Shown here piece by piece: positions 8,962-19,639 of a DNA stretch of 64,000 bases. The stretch's first letter is position 1; the number at the start of each line of letters is the position of its first letter. This stretch comes from Cladochytrium replicatum (Eukaryota > Chytridiomycota > Chytridiomycetes > Cladochytriales > Cladochytriaceae). Position numbers and translations under genes: made by a program. The notes under the pieces were generated by a model that did not search any database, was not told the origin of the DNA, and saw only the letters and a program-made list of their open reading frames with translations. Location of the stretch: contig JAHLKD010000082.1 in NCBI GenBank assembly GCA_025526935.1, positions 1-64,000 of the forward strand. The letters run 5' to 3'.

Positions 8962-10972
8962 ATGCCTCCAGTACCTGTTAAGTTGGTGCCAGAGTCTACC
9001 GACGTCGTTGATTTGTGGCTATGGGTATGTCAAAAATGAGCTGTTGAGGCACTTCGTGTTTGTTGTCCCTTCATATCAAGCTGTCTAACATCTTTTCCAA
9101 TGATAGTCGGAATCTGACGAGATTCCCGTGGTTCGGGTTGCGAAAGGTCTGACACTTGACGGTGCAGCTGGGTTCGCATCGCAGTGGTTCGAGACTGAGC
9201 CCAGTGTTGTCATTTCATGGATTCCCGTGAAGAACACCAGAACGATAACGGGCGGCAGGCGTAGCAGCAGGGGCAGTGTTCCCATTGGAATTACCTCATC
9301 TTCAATTTCACAACGTCATCATGCATTCAGCACACAAGGAGGCAATCGTCCCAGGTCACGCTCAGCAAACGCTGCCGTCGACCTCCCAGCTTGCGAGCTC
9401 GTAAAAGACAGGGAAGTTTCGTTCCGAGTGGTTGCGTACCCTTCCGAGTCACTTGAGCAACCAGTAGCGCTTTCGATCGAGTCGCTCATTGGTACACCAG
9501 ACGGGACTGATTCCTGGGACCCCCGTCATCCAGCCTCATCTTTCTCGTGGCATTGGTGCTTTCCTTTTGCCTCGAATTATCTCGATGCGCGAAGACTGGC
9601 TCCCCGAAGATCAGATGATAGCGACACCACTGGTAGAGATGAGAACAGTGCTCCCGGCGACGGAATCGGTGAAGGCGCACGTCCACCTAACACCAACTAC
9701 GGTGAAACTCCCCCGTGGTTGATTCCAGTCATCGTATCTGGCGTCGGACTGGTCGTTATCGGGCTTGCGATCTATTTCTACATTAAGCGCAGGCAGTTGA
9801 TGGGTGACGAGCGGCGGTATGCAAAGGGGAAGTACATGGCGGACGTATACGAATCTCAGATTCTGTATGTGACAACAGGCGAAGGTGTCGATCCGGGGAA
9901 CGGTGCCGCAGGACTGACGAACGAAGCAAGACCAGAGGAGCAGAGAGCGGTCGACAAGTGGCTCGGAAGAGGCTTGACCATCCTGACCTACCAACCTAAC
10001 AAGGCCCTCGCAGCTGGGCCTGCCTCCCCAAAATCACCTACTCGCGCATCGACCAAAACAAGCCGAAGATCATTCTGGGGTAAGAAACCAGCGGAGAAAT
10101 ACGAGGATGAGAACGGGGATACCACGTCATTCTCAGACACCGCTTCAACGGTTTCGACGGCAACTACCAATACGACTGCAGTCACGAGCTCGAACGGTCA
10201 GCAGCTCCACGCGTTTGCGCCTGCAACTCAGGAAGAACGACTTAAGCGACACCCTCGTGACTTGCTGTCCCCGCCTCCACGGGGCTCGGGTGGTGCATCC
10301 GCATGGCGCCCACCGGCGCTTGCGGGTACACTCTACAGGGTGACGTTTGATTACATACCCATACACGCCGACGAGCTCGCGCTCAGCAGAGGCGAGCGCG
10401 TAGCGATTCTGGAGTTTTTCGAGGACGGTTGGTGCCGCGGAAAGAAAGTGCTCACTGATTCCGAGACCAACCTCGCTTCAATAACACCGTCCTCCGCCCG
10501 TCCGAGGAAAGAGTCGAGACCCAAGAGTGTCAACGGTGAATCCACAAAGGACGGCAATGGCGGCGGTTTGGATGACACCGCCTTCGTACCCGAATCCGAC
10601 TCGTCCGGCACGTTCCCGATCTTCTGCGTCACGCCAGTGGTCTATGTACGACGGGAGAAAGTGGAAGCTCCTTCGGAAAGCAACTCGAGACGTACGTCGA
10701 TGTTGTCGCGAAAGTCGCAGGAGTCGAAGAAAGGCAGGTCGTCGGAGGATAGCAATGGCGGAGCGTTGTCGTCGTGGCTCTCGCAGACGGCAAACTCGGA
10801 GAAACTGAAGAAAATGTTTAGTGGTGGGGCGGAGAAGGACAAGAATGATGCATCGGCGGGACTTAAGGAAGGACAGCAGCCACCGAAACCTGTTGAGATC
10901 AGGATGGGGAACGGAAGTGTCTTGGGCTATGGAGGGAAAGGCTGGGAGTCTTCAGCTGCAACTTCATCGTAA
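8962..10972 (+). CDS. Single-pass membrane protein with cytosolic SH3-like domain
   Basis: A 63-bp first exon (8962-9024, MPPVPVKLVPESTDVVDLWLW) joins in frame to exon 2 (9107-10972), giving 642 aa. The first 220 residues are presumably extracellular or lumenal. A membrane segment follows (LIPVIVSGVGLVVIGLAIYF, about 225-247), then basic KRRQ. The cytosolic half is Ser/Thr-rich, with an SH3-like domain at about 430-475 (YRVTFDYIPIHADELALSRG ... WCRGKK: an ALYDY-like start, an acidic RT loop and a trp). A basic, Ser-rich tail (RRTSMLSRKSQESKKGRSS) looks like a phosphorylation target. The plan recalls fungal surface sensors such as Sho1, but there is one membrane span, not four. The stop overlaps a donor-like GTAAGT at 10968, so a further 3' exon is possible. 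Confidence 0.75.
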
Positions 10973-12144
10973 GTGGACTTTTGCGTTCGCGATAATTTGG
11001 GTTATACAAGCGGTCTACTCGCTGTTTTGAACTTGCCGGACTGTTGCTTTCTAAATCGTTTCGTTTGGTTTTGTCAGCCATCATAGGCGCAATGCTATTA
11101 ATCTCTCCGCTGTCTTGATTTGTGGAAATTCTTCCCAAGTTTACCTTCTTTCTACAAGACTCTTCGAACCGTCAATATCAGTTTTCCTTCATTTTGCATT
11201 GCTTCTCTGTGTGATGCAATCTGTTACCAATGTTTGCCTTGGGCTATGTCGGCATAACTTTTCCGTTTTGTGTTCATAAATCATGGTGTTTGCCAGTTGG
11301 ATAGGTTTGCAATCATGGCCAGTTTTTGAAATTAACAATACTGTGTGCTTTACTTCGGCACCTCGTCCAGTTGTTTATCACTCAGCTAAGACGATGACAA
11401 CGACAGGTTGACTTGACGAAGACAGTAAACAAGACAGATAGCAAATTTAAAGGTGAGATGTCTCCTTGGATGAGTTCCGGTGTCTCCGGTGTCGAAAGAA
11501 TGTTTCTTTTGCGACGGGTTTCTAGAAATGAGTGTTGTTTCAAGACAACCTCCGCACCGGATGGACGTGGCACGGAGAGTTGGTGGAATGGCTGGCTGTT
11601 TGAGCATTATTTCAATTTTTGTTGTGGACAGAGGAAATACGATCTGCAGCTGAGCTGCTGCTGTCTTTGCTGTCCTGCTATCCTTTAAACACTGCTTTTG
11701 CTTTTGTACTACCGCCTTTTTCCTATTTTCTGTCCGGGTTATTATTAATTATTTATTTCAAATTTTGCATGTCAAATCGTTTCTTCCGTTTCGTTGCCGA
11801 GACTTCAGACTTTGTGACGACAGACTCACTTCCCTTTCGACGCCGTTGACTGACAGGACGCTTTTGCACTGCTTTTTGGGTGCGCATTCCGTCATCATCC
11901 GCCGCCGGTTCACTTCTCTCGTCGGTCCTGAAATTCAAAATAGCATCATCGCCACCACCTTCCCCTGAAAGATCTTCCACTCAATATTGCTTCGATAGGA
12001 GCTTCCACGCTACTTGCAGGCACGGCCGCACCTTGCGATTCTGCTTCTCTGGGCTAACGACTTCGGGGACGCAGTAACCGTCGAACTTGTCATCCCACGT
12101 CTAACCGGTCCTCACAACTACATCATCACTCAAAACTCACCTTC
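10973..12144. other. Intergenic region, no gene seen
   Basis: This 1.17-kb AT-rich spacer between two plus-strand genes holds only short open frames without recognisable protein character. It presumably carries the 3' UTR of the SH3 gene and the promoter of the kinase gene. Confidence 0.5.
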
Positions 12145-13873
12145 ATGGCCGCACCACCCAAACCCGCTCGCGCAAGTCGAGCCAATCCTTTCTCTGATGG
12201 ACATGACGATGACCACGGACACTTCGAGGAGCCATACGCTCAGCAGCAACACAGAGGTTCAACCGCCCAACTACGCAACAGAGCTAGTGCTACAGACCTA
12301 CAAATAGATGAGAACGGATCGTACGCTTCATCGTCACCTGCAACCAAAGCTGGTGCATTCCTGTCCAAGATTTGGAAAGGCTCCACCTCCACCTTGCAAC
12401 AGCAGCTTCAGCAGCTCTCTGTCTCAAACAATGGCCCTCTACCTCCAACAGCTGTCTCTCCACCTCCTCAACGCTATGCACAGTCCCGGCCTCCGCCAGC
12501 AGACCCGCCATCCCCATACCAGAGAAACTCACTCCCAGCAATGTCACCAACAGCTCCACCTCCGAAACCACCACGTGCGGCTAAAGTAGCGGCGGTGAGC
12601 ACCACTTCAGCAGCACAACCATCGTCACCCACGCTTTCGTATCAAGGCCCCCCACCTTCTTCTGCATCTGCTCCACCCAGCCCAACGGTCACAGTCAGGA
12701 AACGCCCACCGAAGTACCAGCTTCCTCCAGAATTTGGTGCAAAGTATGCCGTCAGAGACGAGCTAGGCATTGGAGGATATGGCTATATTTTCAGCGCATT
12801 ACGTAAGAAGGATGGCAAAGAGGTAATTATTCAGTGAGAGGGTTAATTATCCAGCGGTCGTCAGTCGAAAAACGACTAACAATGAGTTTCTGCAGGTTGC
12901 AGTCAAGCTATTACCTCGCGAATATGTAGCGCCGAATCGATGGACAATGGACCCGGGACTTGGGCCGGTTCCGATGGAGCTATGGGTGATGAAGAACGTC
13001 GTCCATCCCGGCATCGTTCAATTCTACGACTTGTACCAAAACAAGGATGTGCTTCTAATTGTTATGGAACTCTTTGGCAATTCGTGGAAGAATCTCCCCT
13101 ACAACAACTCCAACCCAACTGTACCACAGCCAGCCGACCAGTTCCTCACCGCCGGGAACGGTAACAACGCCTCTTCATCCAAACCCGCGGAAGACATCAT
13201 CCCCATCCTCGGCACCATCCCCTCCCGACGTCGCTCCTCTGACCTTTTCGAGCTTCTTGAGGTGAACGCCTTGACCGAGCACGAAGTCCACGCGATCTTT
13301 GTCCAGCTCGTCGACACCCTCGAGCATCTATACACCTACCACGGGATCATCCACGGTGACATCAAAGACGAGAACGTTCTCGTCGCCCGGCTCCAGAACG
13401 GCGAGGTCAAAGTCAAGCTGATCGATTTCGGTGCGGCCGTCCGCGTCCGACCGGGCCGATACCACCACACCCACCGGGAGGATTCCGACGATGCCTCCGC
13501 GAGCGATGCGGACCTCCTGAACCCGGCCGCGGACTGCTCGTGCGGGAAACGGCTCTCGGGGCAAACGTTCTGCGGCACGCTCGAGTTTGCGCCGCCCGAA
13601 GTGCTCAAAGGCGACCCGTTCTATGACGGCGAGCGCGCGCAGATCTGGAGTGTCGGGGTGCTGCTTTACGATATGCTATACAGGTGCATGCCGTTCGCGG
13701 ACGTGCAGGCGGCGATTTCGAAGCCGTTTGCAAAGAATCCGACTGTGGAAGTCAGCCCTTCGTGCATTGATTTGTTGGAGAAGTTGCTGCAGAAGGATCC
13801 GGTGGCGAGGTTGCCGTTGGAGGAGATCAAGAACCACCCGTGGTTTGTGCAGGGACCGGCGAAAGCTGCATAG
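12145..13873 (+). CDS. Ser/Thr protein kinase, PAS-kinase-like catalytic domain
   Basis: Exons 12145-12822 and 12896-13873 give 551 aa. The first 200 residues are low-complexity, rich in Pro/Ser/Gln (PPxP clusters). The kinase domain runs from about 207 to 547: glycine loop GIGGYGYIFSA, beta3 lysine VAVKLL, catalytic loop HGDIKDENVL, DFG (LIDFGAA), an activation loop with TFCGTLEFAPPEVL, and the HPWF end. An acidic/Ser insert with three cysteines (DCSCGKRLSGQTFC) lies between DFG and the APE-like motif, and another insert follows the hinge. IKDEN with FCGTLE resembles PASK/PSK kinases, which control sugar partitioning and glycogen synthesis, but no PAS domain is visible. The usual HRD arginine is Gly (HGD); the catalytic Asp remains. 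Confidence 0.85.
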
Positions 13874-14520
13874 TTTGTGGTTGTTTCTTTTCGTTTTGAA
13901 CTGCTACTCACGTTTTATGTGGCTGCTAAATCACCCTGATGCTGCGGCTGCTTAATTTTCTTCCTCTATTGTTTTTTTTCTTTGTGGGTGATGGGCTGGG
14001 ACGTGTGCTTTCACCTCTTTCTTCTCGTTCTTGGGGTATTATAGACTGCGCTTAGGAGTTTGTCTGCTTGCTTTTTAATTCTGATTTCCGTGGGGGTTTT
14101 TGTGAGTGCAGGTTACCTTTTTCGAGCAGAAACTCCCTTATACTTCGATACTTCACACTAATTCAATGGATGCGCATCCGAACACACTTAACTTTCGAAG
14201 CATATTCACCGACCAATATTGAGAAGCTGGTTTCCTTCTTTGTTCCTACAGCTTGTGCTCTGCCAATGTCATTTTTATATTCAGTCTTTCTTTTCCGTAG
14301 GCAAATCGATTGCTAGCAAATTGATTTTCAAGTGTGTTAAGAGGTACAGTTTTTTGGTGTTTCTTCGTGTCACTTCAAAAATGCACGTGGCATAGTTCGC
14401 GTCGTGGTACATTTCCTTTCTGGGAATTAATCAACGCCTCCCTCACCAATCCCACGAAGGAAGGCGCCCGTCCCCTCAAACGCTGCAAACATCGAAGTTT
14501 AGAAGAACTTGGAGCCGAAA
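13874..14520. other. Intergenic region, no gene seen
   Basis: A 647-bp T-rich spacer that presumably holds the kinase 3' UTR and the promoter of the EGF-type gene. No conserved coding or RNA signal was found. Confidence 0.5.
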
Positions 14521-16294
14521 ATGCCATGCACTAGAGCCGCATTCATCTTACTGCTGTTGCTTTGCTGCTTCGCCCACTGTTCCGCACAGAACAGTGGAAC
14601 TACCAGATCATCTTGTGACCCTCCACCAATAGGTCGTCCGCGGATTTCTGACGAGTGCTGCATCTCACCAGGTATGTATCAGTAGTGATCGCTGATTGAT
14701 CTACAATTGATATCAAGAAACGAAAAGGATTCGACTCCGCATCGTGGAGAAACCAAGCCATAACAATTCTCCCGAACAATCGGTTTGGATGCCCCTGCAA
14801 AACAGGATACACGGGAATATACTGCAACACGTGCGAGGATACTGCAATCAGAGTATCGCAGACCGTCTTAACATCCGTCAACAACTTTCCAATCGGGTAC
14901 CCAACTTGTCAGCTTTGCGGTTGCGAAGCAAACGGAAGTTTATTTCGGAACTGCACTCTCGCAGCCGGGTCTTCGGCCTCCAATTACAGTGTATCATGCA
15001 CATGCAAGCCAAACTTTTTAGGGGCAACGTGTAATGAGTGCAGACCACCCCTTTTGGGACAAAATTGCGATCAGTGCCCCACAGGCAGCGTCTTGGTCGT
15101 CCCTTCGTCAAACAAAAATGGGAGCCTCGCTGGAGCAACGTGCAAAGCCTGTGATTGTGACGCCAGGGGCACACAGACGTGCAGCGTGTCGACAGAATGC
15201 ATATGCAAGCCTGGCTTCGCCGGGAAGCGATGCAATCAATGCGACCTTTCGATTCCGGGAAATCCGGTCTTTCCATCCTGCGAGGGCTCCTTTCTCGCAG
15301 CGAACTGGCCGATTCTCGCGGCTGTGGGCGGGGCAGTAGTCCTCCTCGGCGGCATGTTCTTCTTCGCGAGGTGGAGGAACCCGACGGCTGAGAACGGGCT
15401 AATCATGATTGTCGCGTTGGCGATCGCGGATTTCGTGTCGGACGCATTATTTGTTGTGAGTGTCGCGTCGAATACAGTCCGGGCGCAGAATAACTCGACG
15501 ACGACCGGGACGTTGACAGGATATGTTGGCATTCCGGCTTTCGCTCCGTATGTTGCTCTTGCGGTGGTTGCAGGCCCAGTAGTTATTGCGCTTGCGATCG
15601 CGATCGGATTGGTGTTTACTTCCACGAGTCCAGAATTTGGGGGTTGGTGTAGGAACCCGGCATACCAGGGCTCCATTGTGCTTCCCGTCACTGTGCTCCT
15701 GAGCTCGTCGAACCTCGATCTTTTGCCGCTTTTGACGTCGCGGCTGTTTGGGATCGGAGCATTTGCTGCACCGATCATCGATTTCAAGGAAAAGGTGATG
15801 AAAGTATCGTGGATTCTGGTGTTCTTGGAAGACATTCCGCAGGTAATCGTGCAGGTTTGGATCCTGACCTTTGCAGGGCAGAACAAGGTAAATTTGACAT
15901 CAGTAGACTTTTCGCTCTCTCCTCGCTTACACTGTCCATCTTTCAGAGGGATTTCGTTACGTTCTTTGCACTGTTGATGTCTATACTCTCCATTCTCTTC
16001 ACTCTCGTTTCCCGCATCTTGCTTTGCGTTGCCTCTCGTCACCGTAAGCCCGTCGATACCCCTTCTCCCCCACTATCGAAAGAAAACAAATTTGGATCTC
16101 AAGGCACATTTTACGACAATTCAAGTGCGTATGGATCGCGAAACGATTTCATCCCTCCCCAGCCCGCAAGAGCTTATCAGCAATCAGAGTTCGGTCCGCC
16201 GCAGTGGCCAGCTCAAGGGAATGGACAAATGGAGAATTTCAGAAACGATAGTTATGGAGGAAATTTTGTCGGCGGAAGAGGTGGATGGAACTAA
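14521..16294 (+). CDS. Laminin-type EGF repeat protein with C-terminal polytopic membrane module
   Basis: Three exons (14521-14671, 14728-15887, 15947-16294) give 552 aa. A signal peptide (AAFILLLLLCCFAHCSAQ) leads into a Cys-rich ectodomain of three laminin/EGF-like modules (about 70-90, CPCKTGYTGIYCNTC; 112-170, CTCKPNFLGATCNEC; 178-210, CICKPGFAGKRCNQC), with the CxCxxGxxGxxCxxC spacing of laminin EGF domains. From about 240 on, five to six hydrophobic segments follow, with FLEDIPQVIVQVW near the penultimate one, then a cytosolic tail rich in Pro/Gln/Asn/Gly ending GGRGGWN. EDIPQ-type sequences in a membrane helix recall XK-related/scramblase-like and other fungal polytopic families; I could not assign one. 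An adhesion or wall-sensing receptor is plausible. The acceptor AAAAG at 14727 is chosen because it alone keeps the EGF frame. Confidence 0.8.
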
Positions 16295-16460
16295 GACACT
16301 TCAGCAGAGTGTCTTGTTCGTGGTAATCATGAAATTGTTTTTGGATTGGATTAAATGAATTCTTCGGCGGAAGAGGTGGATGGAACTAAGACACTTCAGC
16401 AGAGTGTCTTGTTCGCGGTAATCAAGAAATTGTTTTGGATTGGATGAAATGAATTCTTGC
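16271..16460. repeat. 95-bp tandem duplication spanning the stop codon of the EGF protein gene
   Basis: Two copies, starting at 16271 and 16366, share GGCGGAAGAGGTGGATGGAA and the following 75 bases, with a few changes. Copy 1 contains the last codons (GGRGGWN) and the stop; copy 2 lies in the 3' UTR and repeats them. Each copy holds a perfect 8-bp hairpin (AAGACACT...AGTGTCTT, 7-nt loop). Confidence 0.85.
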
Positions 16461-16639
16461 CAGGCCAATCGCCTGTGTAATCGTGTAATTGGATACAGTT
16501 GCATGTCACCTTGCCAATAGGCATGTTGAATCGAACTGCGTTTAAATCCTGCCGGAAAATGTTCAGCGGCAAATATTCAGAGTCATAATCATTGTAAGTG
16601 TGCTGTTTTGGTCATCCCTTTCGATGCGAGAGCTATTCA

Positions 16640-17100
16640 TCCCAAAGGAAATCATTGGTGAGTTTTTAAAGGAAGATTACAAAATTCTTTGGATTGCTTG
16701 ATTTGGCTCAACAAGAATCCGTATGATGGTGCATTGTTTCTTTATAATCACTTTAACCCAAATACACCTCATAGTTTATTTCAACCACAACAAGCTCAAC
16801 GTCATATAACGTGGGGTAAACACACCACAAGGTCACAGGCTAAACCTCAAGTGAGTGATACACATGCATTGAATAGAATCTGTCGTTATATTCTTGGTAC
16901 ATGGGATCTAGGATTGCATTATTCACGCAATAACATCCCAAAACCTAGTACTCGACGACGTGGAATCATGAATGTATGCATGCTCATCAGACAAAAATTA
17001 CGCAGAAGTTCTTATCAGAAATCTAGTTTGAGCAAAGCTAAGTTACCGACGGTTCATCGGATTGAAATGAAACTGTTCACTGTTCGGCCAGGGGTATAAT
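16640..17100 (+). mobile_element. Ty1/copia retrotransposon fossil (reverse transcriptase/RNase H part)
   Basis: A short stretch encodes HALNRICRYILGTWDLGLHY, the linker between reverse transcriptase and RNase H typical of Ty1/copia polyproteins. Only this fragment is present. It is broken, no LTRs are recognisable, and it looks old. Confidence 0.7.
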
Positions 17101-17187
17101 TCAAGGTCCAATTTGTAAAAATTTACCAATTTCAACAAATTCAAAAGGGGAAGGCGATGCGGCCGCTTGCACTACCTCCATTCGCAC

Positions 17188-17687
17188 ATGAAAGCCATCG
17201 CATTCTCACTGATTTTCGCCTTGATCAGCCAATTGTTCACCGTGAGAGCCGGTCCGCTTCTTGAAAAACGGGCAGCCCGCTGCCACGTCTCCATTCCTCC
17301 AGAGTATGTGAACAGTGGTGTAGACAGTCACACGGACTTTTGCACTGCATCTCCGGACACTTGGGGAGAAGCCGACTTCAGGTACATTTCCCGAAAACTT
17401 ATTATAACGTGCGCAATGGAATGGCAGATGTGCTCAAATTGCTTTTTGGCAAACTTTGCAGGGGACCATGCGCTCGTCATGATCTTTGCTTCGACAAGCT
17501 GATCGGCAACGGGGAAGGCGAGCAGAGTTGCAACAACCAGTTTCTGCGCGACCTTACTGCAGAATGCAAGTGCGCTTATGGGTCACGTAATCCGCTGAGA
17601 TACACTTGCATTTCGACGGCACATGTATACTTTGCGGCGGTCTCAGCTGCAACGAAGGCTTGTCTGGCGAACGAGAGGCTTTGCTAA
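17188..17687 (+). CDS. Secreted phospholipase A2-like protein with Kex2 site
   Basis: Exons 17188-17381 and 17462-17687 give 139 aa. A signal peptide (MKAIAFSLIFALISQLFTVRA) is followed by a dibasic site (LLEKR) where Kex2 would cut a short propeptide. The mature part carries the PLA2 active-site signature CARHDLCFD (Cys-x-x-His-Asp) and six further cysteines (SCNNQFLRDL, ECKC and others). The 80-bp intron, GTACAT to TTTGCAG, is chosen because splicing yields DFRGPCARHDLC in one frame. Secreted PLA2 enzymes hydrolyse the sn-2 ester of phospholipids. The usual Ca2+-loop glycines are not obvious, so activity is not certain. A retrotransposon fossil lies just upstream. Confidence 0.7.
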
Positions 17688-18053
17688 ATACAATGTGTGC
17701 GAAAGTATATACAAATTTTGGTGTCGAATGGACAAATGTGAATGTCAATGCAACAAGAAAATGAATTAGTTAATCGCCATTGTCTTGCGAAGCTGTGTGA
17801 TCATTTTAATTATGGAGATGCACCTATGTTGGTACTCAAGAGGCATAGAACTGAAACGGTTTGCGTCTTAATTGCCTTTATTAAATGCCAATTGTACCGG
17901 CACGATCATTAATGGATTATAGTCATAGATATACGCAGCCTTGCCACAAAAGAGCAAGGTGATCGAACTCGCGATGTGCATCAAATATCATAGAGAATTA
18001 TGGATTACCCTTTCATATCTTAAAGGCATTGAGAGTACTACGTGGGAATTCGG
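17688..18053. other. Spacer between PLA2-like and esterase genes
   Basis: 366 bp, AT-rich, between convergent genes. No coding or RNA signal is recognisable. Confidence 0.45.
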
Positions 18054-19535
18054 TCAGCATTCGAATACAGAGGACGACGCTTTATGTGTGCTTACATAGT
18101 CGTTTTGTTTGGTGCAAGTCGTCCCAGAAATGCAGCAGGTTGATCCTCCCCATCCGATTCCACCGCACTGAGCCCTGGGGAAAATTGATTTTGTGAGGAG
18201 ATTCAGATCTCAATGTTATTGATATTGGTACCATTTCGCAGCACAGTTGCCACCGGAATTGCCACCACCAGTGGTGGGAGAAGTCAATGGACGGGATGTC
18301 GTAGTGGTCGCGGTACGCGAAGTGGTTGTTGTTGGGGTGCCACCATTTGAGAGCGTCGGGATGCCAAAGAACTCGACAGCGTATTTCACCATGCCAGAAC
18401 CGAGCACTCCACCGTGGTCGACACCACTTTCGGAGATTCCTACAACGGGATACTGCCCCGAAGCATCTGGCGAACCATAGAACGACCTGGTCCATCCGTT
18501 CGATGGCTTGTCGGTTTTGGTGGGAGTTTGAGAAATACCATGGACGTTTGTCCACTGTTTGATGGACTCGCCAAACTAAGGATTGCCTTTTGATTCCAAG
18601 GTAGAAAAAAAAGGTTTTGACTCACGTTGTTGTAATTGATAGTCTGGTCAGCGGTACCGTGCCAGCCCATGAAACGCTGAGAAGGAGCCTGCTTAAGCAT
18701 AACATACATGTGAGAAATATGCAGATACTTACCGGGTATTTTCCGGAGTAGCCCGGGTAAGCATTGCGGACGTAGTCTCCCCAAACGGAGGGTGAGTAAA
18801 TGCGCTGTCCAGAGGCACATTGCTGATTCCAGAGTCCACCTCCAGTGGTCGAGAAGCACGATAACGGAACTCCAGCAAACTCCGCCCCAGCAACGAACAT
18901 GTCCGGGTACGCGCCCATCATGGCTTCAGTCATCATAGCTCCAGAGGAGGTTCCGGTGATAAAGGTACGACTGGCATCGGTGTTGTACTTCGACCAAACA
19001 TACTTGATCTGCAAACAATTGTGAGTCTAAGATGAAACAAAGGACCGTAAATCTACCATGTTTGCGAGCGTCAGAGTATCACTTCCTCCGTTGTGAGTCA
19101 AAGATGCGGAGCTGCAAACATCCCAGCATGCAAGGCTACGAGAAGAGGGGATTGTCGCTAAGTGGTGTACTGCAATGAGCCAGTTGCTAAACATGCGGCA
19201 GAATAACTTACGATAGATCAAGATGTAGCCGTATTGATCAGCCAGCTGGGGCCACTCAGAATACTGTCCGAAAAAGCCTTGTCCAGTACCACCACAGTAA
19301 TGAGCAGCTTTGAACCCCTTTGTTTAGAGCTTGTGGTAAGTGAGGATGCGATGCGAATACCCAGAACAACAGCCGGACGGGATTTCACGGTGGTCGGAAC
19401 ATATATTTGCATGCCCAGGTTCCCCGGATTGGCACCTCCCCAGTTGGCGACAGTCTGGAGAGAAGATGTCAGAGCGAACACCGAATTCGCCGCAAGTGAA
19501 GCGATCAGGAACAGGATAACGCTTCCGTGTGCCAT
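18054..19535 (-). CDS. Secreted CE1-family esterase (feruloyl/acetylxylan or PHB-depolymerase type) with C-terminal CBM1
   Basis: Seven exons (19361-19535, 19212-19307, 19057-19157, 18733-19008, 18626-18688, 18232-18575, 18054-18174) stay in frame and give 391 aa. A signal peptide ([16 protein letters not shown]) precedes the esterase domain: [13 protein letters not shown] (oxyanion side), [15 protein letters not shown], nucleophile GTSSGAM, and an acid and histidine in GWHGTADQT and GVDHGG. A Thr/Ser/Pro linker follows, then a CBM1 ([14 protein letters not shown]...[11 protein letters not shown]). CE1 enzymes strip acetyl or feruloyl groups from xylan; CBM1 anchors them to cellulose or chitin. 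The exact end is uncertain, since TAT-GTAAGC within the last codons could be a donor; the unspliced stop is at 18054. A TATA box lies 31 bp upstream of the start. Confidence 0.9.
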
Positions 19536-19565
19536 TCTTGCAGATTCACGGCAGCGAATTTGGTC

Positions 19566-19575
19566 CCATTTATAG
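19566..19575 (-). promoter_or_regulatory. TATA box of the CE1-CBM1 esterase
   Basis: CTATAAATGG on the minus strand lies about 31 bp before the ATG at 19535. The position implies a very short 5' leader. Confidence 0.6.
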
Positions 19576-19639
19576 AACCGCGGGATTCTTGCCAGTATTG
19601 CCCACGAGACTAGAAATGCATGAGACTGAGCTTGTTGCA

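Noticed and set aside
16288-16320. Bacterial-type rho-independent terminator
   Set aside because: The hairpin lacks a following T-run and this is a eukaryotic genome; it is simply part of the duplicated gene end.
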